Source of the DNA: UBA7803 sp040219935
GTDB lineage: Bacteria > Pseudomonadota > Gammaproteobacteria > Pseudomonadales > Azotimanducaceae
Assembly: GCA_040219935.1 (NCBI GenBank)
Contig: JAVJUA010000048.1
Coordinates: 124,001 to 188,000 of the forward strand
Direction of reading: 5' to 3'
DNA: 64,000 bases
The notes beneath the pieces are model-generated. The model had not been told where the DNA came from and did not search any database. It was given only the letters and a program-made list of their open reading frames with translations. Below, piece after piece: positions 54,202 through 62,747 of this stretch (position 1 is its first letter; every line of letters begins with the position of its first letter). The position numbers and the translations under genes were made by a program.

Positions 54202-54217
54202 ACGATGTTGATATTGG
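54192..54217. promoter_or_regulatory. Perfect palindrome, candidate SahR operator
   Basis: CCAATATCAA (54192-54201) is exactly mirrored by TTGATATTGG (54208-54217) around a 6-base spacer, in the 106-base region between the divergent regulator and aminotransferase genes. It covers the -35 of the sahR-ahcY promoter and ends 30 bases before the aminotransferase ATG, so one bound repressor could control both directions. Confidence 0.75.
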
Positions 54218-54247
54218 AAAAAGCAGGCGCTGTGTCAGAATGCCGCG

Positions 54248-55417
54248 ATGTCCGCTCCACCCCTGACCAGCAAGCTGCCCGGCGTCGGCACCACGATCTT
54301 CACGGTGATGTCGGAGCTGGCGCGCGAGCACGGGGCGCTGAACCTCTCCCAGGGATTTCCCGACTTCGATGGTCCGCGCTACCTGCTGGAGCGGGTGCAG
54401 CACTACCTCACCCACGGCCACAATCAGTACGCGCCCATGATGGGCGTGCCGGCGCTGCGCCAGGCCATCGCCGACAAGGTGGCGAGCCTCTACGGCCTCG
54501 GCGTCGACCCGGACGCGGAGGTCACGGTCACGTCCGGGGCGACGGAGGCCCTGTTCTGCGCCATCGCCGCGGTGGTGCGGCCGGGCGACGAGGTGATCGT
54601 GTTCGATCCGGCCTACGACAGCTACGCGCCGGCCGTGCGCCTGCAGGGCGGCATTACCCGACACGTGCCCCTGCACCCGCCGGCCTACCGGCCGGACTGG
54701 GACCAGGTCGCCGACCTGGTGAGCGAGCGTACCCGGCTGATCATCACCAACACGCCCCACAACCCCACCGGCACCGCCTGGAACGACGAAGACCTGGCAG
54801 CGCTCGGCACCATCGTTGCCGAGGCGCGCGGCCGCGGCACGGCCCTGTACGTGCTGGCGGACGAGGTCTACGAGCACATCGTCTTCGATGGCCGCGCGCA
54901 CCAGAGCGTCTGCCGGCATCCGGAGCTGTTCGGGTCGAGCTTCGTGGTGTCATCGTTCGGCAAGACCTATCACACCACCGGCTGGAAGATCGGCTACTGC
55001 GTGGCGCCGCGGGCGTTGTCTGCGGAGTTCCGCCGCATTCATCAGTACGTGACGTTCACCACCATCACGCCGGTGCAGCTCGGGCTCGCCGACTTCCTGC
55101 AGGCTCATCCCGAGCATCACCTGCATCTCGGCACCTTCTACCAGCGCAAGCGCGACCTGTTCTGCAAGCTGGTGGCGGGTTCCCGGTTCACCCTGGTGCC
55201 CAGCGCCGGCACCTACTTCCAGCTCCTCGACTACAGCGCCATCAGCGACGAGCCCGACGTGACCCTGGCCCGGCGGCTTACCCGGGAGGCCGGGATTGCC
55301 GCGATCCCCGTCTCCGTCTTCTACGAGCAAGACCCGGGACACCGGGTGCTGCGGTTCTGCTTCGCCAAGGACGACGCCACCCTGGCCCGGGCGGCGGACA
55401 TCATCGGCGCCATCTGA
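54248..55417 (+). CDS. ybdL: Methionine aminotransferase, YbdL-type (PLP class I/II)
   Basis: A 389-residue PLP-dependent aminotransferase of fold type I. Family marks are LSQGFPDFDGPRYL, the ATEALFCAI loop, NTPHNPTGTAW, the ADEVYEHIVFDG Asp and the SFGKTYHTTGWKIGY loop with the PLP Lys. These closely follow E. coli YbdL and kynurenine aminotransferases, which prefer methionine, His and aromatic amino acids. Its place opposite the SahR/ahcY pair supports methionine or 2-oxo-4-methylthiobutyrate as a substrate. The start is the first ATG after the operator. Confidence 0.88.
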   Translation: MSAPPLTSKLPGVGTTIFTVMSELAREHGALNLSQGFPDFDGPRYLLERVQHYLTHGHNQYAPMMGVPALRQAIADKVASLYGLGVDPDAEVTVTSGATEALFCAIAAVVRPGDEVIVFDPAYDSYAPAVRLQGGITRHVPLHPPAYRPDWDQVADLVSERTRLIITNTPHNPTGTAWNDEDLAALGTIVAEARGRGTALYVLADEVYEHIVFDGRAHQSVCRHPELFGSSFVVSSFGKTYHTTGWKIGYCVAPRALSAEFRRIHQYVTFTTITPVQLGLADFLQAHPEHHLHLGTFYQRKRDLFCKLVAGSRFTLVPSAGTYFQLLDYSAISDEPDVTLARRLTREAGIAAIPVSVFYEQDPGHRVLRFCFAKDDATLARAADIIGAI

Positions 55418-55478
55418 CGTCGGCTTCACCCCGGCTGTGTGTAGAATTCAGCTTTCCGTGGCAACTGGAGAGGTAGCG

Positions 55479-55820
55479 ATGCGTTGGCTGGCGGTGCTGG
55501 TGACGGTGGGTCTGATGACGGCATGCGGCGGCGAGGCGCCGGCCGCCGGAGACGGCGCGACTGCCGCTGCGGCGGCCCACCCCGGCGAGCAGACCTACAA
55601 CCGCTACTGTTTTTCCTGCCATGCCGCCGGCATTGCCGGGGCGCCGCGGACGGGTGATGCCGACGCCTGGGCGCCGCGAATCGCCAGGGGCGAGGAAGCG
55701 CTGCTGGCCGCCACCATCGCCGGGGTGCCGCCCGGCATGCCGGCCCGCGGGCTGTGCGCCCAGTGCAGCGACCAGGAACTGGCCGAGGCCATCGACTTCA
55801 TGGTGCAGCGCAGCCGTTGA
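55479..55820 (+). CDS. Cytochrome c5-like monoheme lipoprotein
   Basis: A 113-residue exported c-type cytochrome. The short signal peptide ends in LMTAC, with C16 a probable lipidation site, although Met at -3 is atypical. The heme motif is C44-x2-C47-H48 (CFSCH). M87 in GMPARG is the likely sixth ligand. C93 and C96 (LCAQC) lie where cytochrome c5 has a disulfide. The C-terminal SDQELAEAIDFM helix is typical of c5. GGAGAGG precedes the ATG. Its last 23 bases overlap the convergent pseudouridine synthase gene. Confidence 0.88.
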   Translation: MRWLAVLVTVGLMTACGGEAPAAGDGATAAAAAHPGEQTYNRYCFSCHAAGIAGAPRTGDADAWAPRIARGEEALLAATIAGVPPGMPARGLCAQCSDQELAEAIDFMVQRSR

Positions 55821-56481
55821 GCCAGCCCGGGGGCGGCGGGGCGGCAAAGGTGCCATAGCCGGGCACGATCATCCGGTGGCAGTGCAGCATCAGGCGCGCC
55901 GCCTGCTGTTCCGGTGCCTTCGGACGGCCGTACAGGTGGTCGCCCAGGATGGGGTGGCCGATCCACGACAGGTGCACGCGTAGCTGGTGGGTGCGCCCGG
56001 TGACCGGGGACGCCGCCACCAGGGATCGGCCGGCGTCATGAGCAAGGGCGCGTACCCGGGTCAGGCTCGGATGACCGCCGTCGGCCGGTCGGGTGAGCGT
56101 CCATCCCTGCGCCTGGCGAACGATGTCGGATCGCTGGCCGGCGACCCGATAGCGGCTCTTGCGCCCGGGGGCGAGGGGCAGGTCGATGTCGAAGGTGCGA
56201 CCGGGGGCGAGCTCGCCTACCACGGCCGCCAGGTAGAACTTGCGCACCATCCGCGCCTGGAAGGCGCGGGTCAGCGCGCGCTGCGACTCAGGCGTCAGGG
56301 CGATCAGCAGCACGCCGCTGGTGCCCTTGTCGAGCCGGTGCACCAGGTAGGGACGGGTGCCGAGCAGATCCGGCAGCCGGTCCCAGAGGCAGTCGGCGCC
56401 GCTGCGGTCTGCGAGCAAGGACGCGCCCGACGGCTTGTCGACGACCGCCAGGCGGCGGTCCCGGAACAGCATCTCAACCAC
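55798..56481 (-). CDS. RluA-family pseudouridine synthase
   Basis: A 227-residue RNA pseudouridine synthase. The catalytic motif HRLDKGTSGVLL carries the nucleophilic Asp, with the usual N-terminal VVDKPSG and the C-terminal ITGR-like VTGRTHQLRVHLSWIGHPILGDHLYG. The compact size matches E. coli RluA (23S U746 and tRNA U32) or TruC. The target position cannot be deduced. There is no S4 domain. Overlaps the M28-like peptidase gene by 8 bases at its start and the cytochrome gene at its end. Confidence 0.92.
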   Translation of the reverse strand: MVEMLFRDRRLAVVDKPSGASLLADRSGADCLWDRLPDLLGTRPYLVHRLDKGTSGVLLIALTPESQRALTRAFQARMVRKFYLAAVVGELAPGRTFDIDLPLAPGRKSRYRVAGQRSDIVRQAQGWTLTRPADGGHPSLTRVRALAHDAGRSLVAASPVTGRTHQLRVHLSWIGHPILGDHLYGRPKAPEQQAARLMLHCHRMIVPGYGTFAAPPPPGWLNGCAAP

Positions 56482-57619
56482 GGGACAGCGCGTCGATGAC
56501 GTCGAGCATGGCCCGGGTGGCGCGCACCGTACGCTCGACGCTGACCGCGTGTGGCCAGCGGTCGTTGGGATGGTGAAACAGCCGGTTGCTGCCCAGCAGC
56601 GAGACGTAGCGGCCGCCCTGGTCGAAGACGTCGCGGGCCTCGCCGTAGGGACGCGTGCCGATCGGCGTGACGTCGGGGGGCGCCAGCCCGGCCCGGCCCA
56701 GGGCGTCGATGCCGAGCGTCATCAGCGCCGCGTCGGACGCCTGATAGCGCAGCGCGCCATCGGCCGCCGCGAAGTTGGCGCCCAGGTGTACCCAGGCGTG
56801 CGCCTGCGCCGGCAGCTCGGGATGCTGGGTCAGAAACCGCTCGAGGCCGACGTGGCCGAGCTCGTGGCCGGTGTTGGCGGTCAGGATCACCGGGCGCTCC
56901 GGCGGACGCTCGGCGAAGTGCCTGGCGGCCGCCAGCCACACCGCAATGCCGCCGCCGCGCTCCGAGGTGCACGTCCACCAGCCGCTGCACGGGGTCATGA
57001 TCACCAGCGGCGCGAGTTCGGGGCGCCGGCCCGGAAACGTCGCCTGGACGTTGCACGCCTGCGCTGCGTCCATCGTCATCGGCGCGGCGACCGTGAGCGG
57101 CCGGCCATCGACGGCGGCTGCGGTGAGCCATGCGGCGTGCTCGGTGGCAACCTGCAGCACCGGCGCGCCGAACGGGGCAGCGTAGCGCTCGGCATTGACC
57201 ACCGTGAGCCCGGGTTCCCAAGGTTCGCCGGCGGCCACCGCCACCAGGGCCCGGTGGCCGGAGCCGGCCCGCGTGGCCTGCAGGAGGCGCGTGCGCGGGT
57301 CTCCCTCGTAGGGCACGAACAGGCCGACGCCGATGGCGCGGTCGCTGCCGAAAGCGCCAGCGGCGCCGCGAAAGCCTTCCGGCCCGGTGGCGCCGCCGTC
57401 GAGCAGTGGCAGACCCTCGGCGCGGCGCTCGCCATCGCTGACGAAGCAGTCGCCGGGCACGCGCCGCTGGAACGGAAAACGGTCGACCTGCGCCTCGGCG
57501 CCGGCCGCACGCAGCAGCGACGCCAGCCACTCGGCCGTCTGCGCATCGCCCGGGGTGCCGGTGCGATGGAGCTCGATGGCGTCCCAGCCGATCAGGTCGG
57601 CGCTGATGCGTTCCTGCAT
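56474..57619 (-). CDS. M28-like zinc peptidase/aminopeptidase family protein
   Basis: A 381-residue protein with an M28-type organisation. The N-terminal half has an inserted PA-like region (VVNAERYAAPFGAPVLQVATEHAAWL). The metal-binding domain shows TANTGHELGHVGLERFL, with the catalytic and ligand Glu/His, and a late HHPNDRWPHAVS with the final His. No signal peptide appears in the chosen start (MQERISADL at 57619). The frame is open further upstream, but that part runs toward oxyR without similarity. The substrate is unknown. Transcribed with the pseudouridine synthase. Confidence 0.75.
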   Translation of the reverse strand: MQERISADLIGWDAIELHRTGTPGDAQTAEWLASLLRAAGAEAQVDRFPFQRRVPGDCFVSDGERRAEGLPLLDGGATGPEGFRGAAGAFGSDRAIGVGLFVPYEGDPRTRLLQATRAGSGHRALVAVAAGEPWEPGLTVVNAERYAAPFGAPVLQVATEHAAWLTAAAVDGRPLTVAAPMTMDAAQACNVQATFPGRRPELAPLVIMTPCSGWWTCTSERGGGIAVWLAAARHFAERPPERPVILTANTGHELGHVGLERFLTQHPELPAQAHAWVHLGANFAAADGALRYQASDAALMTLGIDALGRAGLAPPDVTPIGTRPYGEARDVFDQGGRYVSLLGSNRLFHHPNDRWPHAVSVERTVRATRAMLDVIDALSRG

Positions 57620-57785
57620 GGTGTCTGCGCTCGGCAGTGGCTTACCCGGCCGCGGCCAAAGTACCATACCCGTCCGCCAACCTGGGAGGACGTGGAACCA
57701 TGCGCACAGTTCGGCTGCGCCGCGGCGCCATGTACCGGGGCGCAAGCACCCCCAGCAGTCGCGCGCAGCGCGCAGCGTGCGCCCG

Positions 57786-58682
57786 ATGAACCTGCGGGAT
57801 CTGCGCTACCTGGTGGCCGTGGCGGAGCAGAAGCACTTCGGCCGGGCTGCGGAGTCCTGCTTCGTCAGCCAGCCGACCTTGTCCACGCAGATCAAGAAGC
57901 TGGAGGAGGAGCTCGGCGTCACGCTGATCGAGCGCAACAACCGGCAGGTGATGCTGACGCCGGTGGGTGAGCGCATCGTCGGGCAGGCGCAGCGGGTGCT
58001 GCGCGAGGTGAACCACCTGGTGCACATCGCCGAGGAGCACAAGGATCCTTATGGCGGCGAGTTCCGGCTCGGCATCATCCCCACGGTGGCGCCCTACCTG
58101 CTGCCGAAGATCCTGGGTCCGATCAAGAAGACCTTCCCCAAGCTGCGCATTCAGCTTACCGAGGGCCAGACCGCCGCCATCTCGCGCATGCTGCGCGAGG
58201 GCGACCTGGATGCGGTGATCCTGGCGCTGCCGGCGGACGAGGACAACCTCGTGCAGCAGCTCCTGTACGTGGAGCCTTTCTACTTCGCCGCCTCGAAAAG
58301 CCACCCGAAGTCCGGCCGCAAGAGCGTCAATCTGGACGATCTCGATCACGAGCAGGTTCTGCTGCTGGAAGACGGCCACTGCCTGCGGGATCAGGCGCTG
58401 GCCGTGTGCAGCTCCCACAATGCCGTGGAGAACACCAACTTCCGGGCCACAAGCATCGAGACCCTGCGGCAGATGGTGGCCGCCAACGTCGGCATCACCC
58501 TGATGCCCGAGCTGGCCATCACCCAGCGAAGCGGCAGCGTGCGCTACGTGCCATTCAATGGCGAGCAGCCGCACCGTGACATCGGCCTGTGCTGGCGGCA
58601 GACGTCCACGCGCAGCGAGCTGCTGACGGATCTTGCCCGGCTGCTGAAGCAGACCATGAAGCAGGCCATGGCGGCTTCCTGA
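57786..58682 (+). CDS. oxyR: Hydrogen-peroxide-sensing regulator OxyR
   Basis: A 298-residue LysR-type activator. The helix-turn-helix (about 1-60) has HFGRAAESCFVSQPTLSTQIKKLEEELG. The regulatory domain carries LLEDGHCLRDQALAVC, with C199 and C208 at exactly the E. coli OxyR numbers, the pair that forms the activating disulfide when oxidised. It is therefore OxyR proper and not just a LysR homologue. It lies convergent to the rubrerythrin/Fe-S/DUF3501 genes. A good OxyR-type site is present upstream of rubrerythrin but not in front of oxyR itself. The region 57620-57785 shows no other recognisable site. Confidence 0.96.
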   Translation: MNLRDLRYLVAVAEQKHFGRAAESCFVSQPTLSTQIKKLEEELGVTLIERNNRQVMLTPVGERIVGQAQRVLREVNHLVHIAEEHKDPYGGEFRLGIIPTVAPYLLPKILGPIKKTFPKLRIQLTEGQTAAISRMLREGDLDAVILALPADEDNLVQQLLYVEPFYFAASKSHPKSGRKSVNLDDLDHEQVLLLEDGHCLRDQALAVCSSHNAVENTNFRATSIETLRQMVAANVGITLMPELAITQRSGSVRYVPFNGEQPHRDIGLCWRQTSTRSELLTDLARLLKQTMKQAMAAS

Positions 58683-58714
58683 ATCTGCCCGCCGCGGGCG
58701 GCGGGCCGCGCGGG

Positions 58715-59296
58715 TCAGTCGAGATCGCGCACGATGCTGCGCCGGCTGGCGTCGGCCAGCACCACCTCGCAGCGCAGCGCGTCGTGATCGATGCCCATCT
58801 TGATGTCGGCACCGGCCTTGGCGGCCTGAATGCTCTGCACCTCGAGCTCGAAGCGCAGGAAGTGCACGGCCGAGGTTTTGTCTTCGGTGGAGCGGTCGAG
58901 ATCCTCGTTGGCGATCGCGAAGAGGCGCTCCTGACCGGCCACCTGCACCCAGATCCGGTGCTCGATGCCGACCATGCGGGCAAGCTGCCGGCGCCGCTCG
59001 TCCACATCCGGAAACTCGAACATGAACGTTCCCTTCCAGTTGCCGCCGTCGGGAATCAGCGGGTTGTAGGAGGCGATCTCCTCCTCGATCTGGGCGCGCT
59101 CGAAGATGCGCTCGACCCGCAGCATTTCCTGCACCTGGTACTTGATGGTGAGGAAATCCTCGAAGTACATGGTGGCGTTCGGCGTCAGCGCCACGCGGCG
59201 CGGCTTCTTGTGTTCGATGACCTGGGCGCGGAACGCGGCGCGCTGCTGCGCATAGTCCTCGAGGCTCCAGAGGTTCGATCGGTTCAGTTTTTCCAT
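58715..59296 (-). CDS. DUF3501-family protein
   Basis: A 193-residue cytosolic protein matching DUF3501: LNRSNLWSLEDYAQQRAAFR at the start, RRVALTPNATMYFEDFLTIKYQVQEMLRVERIF, then YNPLIPDGGNWKGTFMFEFPD. The family is regularly found next to rubrerythrin and a CCG-type Fe-S protein, as here, but its biochemical role is not established. It begins one base after the stop of the Fe-S protein gene, so the two are translationally linked. Confidence 0.9.
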   Translation of the reverse strand: MEKLNRSNLWSLEDYAQQRAAFRAQVIEHKKPRRVALTPNATMYFEDFLTIKYQVQEMLRVERIFERAQIEEEIASYNPLIPDGGNWKGTFMFEFPDVDERRRQLARMVGIEHRIWVQVAGQERLFAIANEDLDRSTEDKTSAVHFLRFELEVQSIQAAKAGADIKMGIDHDALRCEVVLADASRRSIVRDLD

Positions 59297-59297
59297 G

Positions 59298-60626
59298 TCA
59301 GACTCCGTAGGCTTTGCGAACCATGGTGATGGGATGCTCCGCCTCTCCTGATCCCTCCATGCCGTGGGCGATCAGCCGCCCTGCCATCGGGCAGTCGGAG
59401 CCGAAGGTGTCGGCCTCCGCCTGCTTCACCCGGTTGACCACCGGGCGCGCGATCTTCATCGCCTTGGCATAGGTCTCGCTCTTGATCGCATAGGTACCGT
59501 CGTGCCCCGAGCAGCGCTCGATGGCCGTGATCTGGGTGTCCGGGATCAGGCTGAGGAAGTCCCGGGTCTTCATGCCGAAGTTCTGCACCCGCTGGTGGCA
59601 GGCGACGTGGTAGGCCACCTTGCCGAGCGGCTTCTCGAACTCGGTCTTCACGAGCCCCGCCTTGTCGCGGAGCATCAGGTACTCGAAAGGGTCGAAAAAG
59701 GCGTTCTGCACCCGCTCGACGTCGGCTTCGCCCGGGAACATCAGCGGCAGCTCCTGCTTGTACATCAGCACGCACGATGGGATGGGGGCGATGATGTCGT
59801 AGCCATCGTCGATGGCCTCGAGGAACGTGGGCAGGTTGGCGTCCTTCAGCGCCTCGACCTTCTTGAGGTCGCCCAGCTCGAGCTTCGGCATGCCGCAGCA
59901 GCGGGCGTCCTTCAGAAGCTTCACCTCCACGCCGTTGTGCTCGAGCACGGCCATCAGGTCTTCCACCAGCCTATGGTCGGTATGGTCGCCATAGCAGGTG
60001 ACGTAGATGGCCACCTTGCCGGTGGTGCGGTCGGTGGCGGTCGGGCTCAGGGGCCGGGGCTCGTGGGCCCGCAGCCGCCTGGTCAGGGCCTGGGGCTCGA
60101 AGTGCGGCAGCGGCGCATCGGGGTGCAGCCCCAGCAGCCTGTCGCCGAGCTTGCGCAGCGTCTTGCTGCCGGCCGCCGCGTTGGCCGCCTGAGCGACGCC
60201 GGGGGTCGACAGGGCGTCGAAGATCGGGTCGGTGCTGGTGATCAGGCGATCGCGCCACTTCGTGTCCTTGTTGCGGAACCGGTACGCCTTGGCCCGCAGC
60301 ATCAGGTGCGGAAAGTCCACGGCCCACTCATGGGGCGGCAGGTACGGACACTTGGTCTCGGCGCAGAGGTCGCACAGGAAGCACTGCTCGACCACCTTCA
60401 TGTAGTCGGCCTTGTCGACGCCGTCCACCTCCATGGTGGGTGACTCGTCCACCAGATCGAACAGGGTGGGGAACGAGTCGCACAGGCTGACGCAGCGGCG
60501 GCAGCCATGGCAGATGTCGAACACCCGCTCCAGCTCGTCGTGCAGTGCATCGGTGTCGTAGAACGAGTCGCTCCGCCAGTCCAGCGGTCGGCGCTCCGGG
60601 GCTTCCAGGCTGCCTTCTCGAGTCAT
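59298..60626 (-). CDS. Heterodisulfide-reductase-related Fe-S protein (GlpC/HdrD-like, CCG domains)
   Basis: A 442-residue protein with two [4Fe-4S] ferredoxin clusters near the N-terminus: CHGCRRCVSLC (about 39-49) and CFLCDLCAETKCP (about 82-94). Two cysteine-rich domains follow: the first contains the standard RCCGMPK (about 243-249); the second has RCSGHDGTY, Ser replacing the second Cys of CCG. No signal peptide or membrane anchor. It probably passes electrons to rubrerythrin or works with DUF3501, an inference from the recurrent gene cluster. Transcribed after a terminator following rubrerythrin. Confidence 0.9.
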   Translation of the reverse strand: MTREGSLEAPERRPLDWRSDSFYDTDALHDELERVFDICHGCRRCVSLCDSFPTLFDLVDESPTMEVDGVDKADYMKVVEQCFLCDLCAETKCPYLPPHEWAVDFPHLMLRAKAYRFRNKDTKWRDRLITSTDPIFDALSTPGVAQAANAAAGSKTLRKLGDRLLGLHPDAPLPHFEPQALTRRLRAHEPRPLSPTATDRTTGKVAIYVTCYGDHTDHRLVEDLMAVLEHNGVEVKLLKDARCCGMPKLELGDLKKVEALKDANLPTFLEAIDDGYDIIAPIPSCVLMYKQELPLMFPGEADVERVQNAFFDPFEYLMLRDKAGLVKTEFEKPLGKVAYHVACHQRVQNFGMKTRDFLSLIPDTQITAIERCSGHDGTYAIKSETYAKAMKIARPVVNRVKQAEADTFGSDCPMAGRLIAHGMEGSGEAEHPITMVRKAYGV

Positions 60627-60654
60627 GGTTCCGTCCGTCTGCTCGTCACAGATG

Positions 60655-60676
60655 AAAAGGGGCCCGTTCGGACCCC
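60655..60676 (-). terminator. Rho-independent terminator after rubrerythrin
   Basis: On the minus strand GGGGTCC / GGGCCCC form a 7-bp stem (one T-G pair) with a GAAC loop, followed by TTTT. It lies 40 bases after the rubrerythrin stop and 29 before the Fe-S protein start, so rubrerythrin mRNA is probably more abundant than the downstream genes. Confidence 0.75.
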
Positions 60677-60715
60677 TCGTCGTTCGCTCCAGGCTTTTGC
60701 GCCAGGAAAGGGCGC

Positions 60716-61132
<417 letters not shown>

Positions 61133-61213
61133 GACTTGGGTACCTCAGATTGCTCGGGTAGTGGATGCACAGGCGCCGCTGGCAGACTGCGCCAGCCGGC
61201 GCTGACGTTCGGC

Positions 61214-61242
61214 AGTATAAGTCCTGTGTCGGGGATGACCAT
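61214..61242 (-). promoter_or_regulatory. Promoter of rubrerythrin
   Basis: On the minus strand TATACT (61219-61214) is a good -10. The 17-base-spaced -35 is ATGGTC (61242-61237), a poor match, as expected for an activator-dependent promoter. The OxyR-type site abuts this -35. Confidence 0.6.
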
Positions 61243-61278
61243 TCGAAAGACTCTATCGTGACGATAGGGTCTGTCTAT
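61242..61278. promoter_or_regulatory. OxyR-type binding site upstream of rubrerythrin
   Basis: CTAT (61253-61256), ATAG (61264-61267) and CTAT (61275-61278) are each separated by exactly 7 bases, matching three of the four ATAG/CTAT elements in the OxyR consensus ATAG-N7-CTAT-N7-ATAG-N7-CTAT. The fourth position (61242-61245, ttcg) is degenerate and touches the -35. CTATCGT-g-ACGATAG (61253-61267) is a perfect 15-bp palindrome. Confidence 0.75.
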
Positions 61279-61309
61279 GGGAAAGGCGTGTTTTCCGCAG
61301 CGCCGCTTA

Positions 61310-61324
61310 TGATAATCATTCGCA
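61310..61324. promoter_or_regulatory. Fur-box-like site upstream of the MATE exporter
   Basis: TGATAATCATTCGCA matches 13 of 15 positions of the 7-1-7 Fur consensus TGATAATCATTATCA. It lies 60 bases before the MATE start and just upstream of a TACAAT -10 (61334-61339), so bound Fur could block RNA polymerase. Confidence 0.55.
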
Positions 61325-61384
61325 TCCAGGGTGTACAATCCGCCGTCCCTTGGGTTTGCCCATCCGGCACGGGAGTCTGCGGCG

Positions 61385-62743
61385 ATGCGCGCCGAACTCG
61401 GCATCCTGTTGCGCCTCGCTCTGCCCATCGTGCTCACCCAGCTATCGCAGATGGGCATGGGGGTCGCCGACACCATCATGGCCGGCCGCTACGGCGGCGC
61501 GGACCTGGCGGGCGTGGCGCTTGGCGGCAACGTCTTCTGGCCCACCATCATGCTCGCCGCCGGCATCCTCATGGCGCTGGTGCCCTCGGTGTCGCAGCTG
61601 CATGGTCGAGGCGAGCAGCGGCAGGCCGGCGAAGTGGTGCGTCAGGCGGCCTGGATCGGCCTGGGCGGCGGCGTGCTGCTGATCCTTGCCTACCGCAACG
61701 CCGAACCGCTGTTCGTCACCATCGGCGTCGATGCCGAGGCCGTGCCCATCGCCGTCGCCTATCTGGATGCGCTGTCCTGGGGCACGCTGCCCATGCTCGG
61801 CTACTTCGCCCTGCGCTACCTCTGCGAAGGCATGTCATGGACGCTGCCGGCGATGCTGGTCGCCTTCTTCGGGCTGCTGCTGAAGATCCCGCTCAACTAC
61901 CTCTTCATCTACGGTGGCTTCGGCGTGCCCGCCATGGGTGGCGTCGGCTGCGGCTGGGCCAGCGCCGTGGTGATCTGGCTCGAACTGCTGGTGCTGGCGG
62001 CGGTGGTGCTGCGTTCGCCCATGCGGGCAACCGGCGTCTTCGCCCGCTGGTCACCGCCGGACCCGGTGGCAATCTGGCGGCTGGTGAAGCTGGGACTGCC
62101 GATCGGCCTCGGCATCTTTCTCGAGTTCTCGATGTTCTCGGTCACCACCCTGCTGATCGGCCGCCTCGGGGTGGAGGCGGTGGCCGCACATCAGATTGCC
62201 GCCAATGTCGGCGGCATGACGTTCATGATTCCCATGGCCATAGGCATGGCGGTGGCCATCCGCGTGGGCTTCAACGTCGGCCGAGGCGACCTTGCGGCTG
62301 CCCGGCGCAGCGGCTGGCTCGCCATCGGTGTGTCGTTGGCCTTCGCGCTGCTGGCCGCATTGCTGCTGCTGGCGGGCCGCGACGCCATTGCCGGCCTGTA
62401 CAGCAACGAGATGGCGGTGGTGACCCTGGCGGCCGAGCTGCTAATCTTCGTCGCCGTCTATCAGTTCGTCGACGACACCCAGGTCACCGCCATCGGCGCG
62501 CTGCGAGGGTTCAAGGACACGCGCACGCCCATGATCATCGCGCTGGTAGCCTACTGGGCCGTGGGCTTCCCGGTTGGCGTGACGCTTGGCCTGGGCTGGG
62601 TGCAGATGCCCGGCTTCGAGGGGGTGCGCGGATTCTGGGTGGGCCTGGCCACCGGCCTCACGGTGGCGGCCGTGGTGCTGGTGGCGCGCTTCTCGTGGCT
62701 GTCGCGGCGACCGGAGTCGGTGGCCCGCCTGTCGCTCGAATAG
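61385..62743 (+). CDS. MATE-family efflux transporter (NorM-like)
   Basis: A 452-residue cation-coupled exporter with about twelve membrane helices in two matching halves. The NorM-type opening LALPIVLTQLSQMGMGVADTIMAGRYG, the PSVSQLHGRGEQ loop after helix 2, and the second-half LGIFLEFSMFSVTTLLIGRLG fit the NorM branch, which exports cationic drugs using Na+ or H+. GGGAG lies upstream of the ATG. It is divergent from rubrerythrin and has a Fur-box-like element in its promoter region. The natural substrate is unknown. Confidence 0.93.
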   Translation: MRAELGILLRLALPIVLTQLSQMGMGVADTIMAGRYGGADLAGVALGGNVFWPTIMLAAGILMALVPSVSQLHGRGEQRQAGEVVRQAAWIGLGGGVLLILAYRNAEPLFVTIGVDAEAVPIAVAYLDALSWGTLPMLGYFALRYLCEGMSWTLPAMLVAFFGLLLKIPLNYLFIYGGFGVPAMGGVGCGWASAVVIWLELLVLAAVVLRSPMRATGVFARWSPPDPVAIWRLVKLGLPIGLGIFLEFSMFSVTTLLIGRLGVEAVAAHQIAANVGGMTFMIPMAIGMAVAIRVGFNVGRGDLAAARRSGWLAIGVSLAFALLAALLLLAGRDAIAGLYSNEMAVVTLAAELLIFVAVYQFVDDTQVTAIGALRGFKDTRTPMIIALVAYWAVGFPVGVTLGLGWVQMPGFEGVRGFWVGLATGLTVAAVVLVARFSWLSRRPESVARLSLE

Positions 62744-62747
62744 GCGA

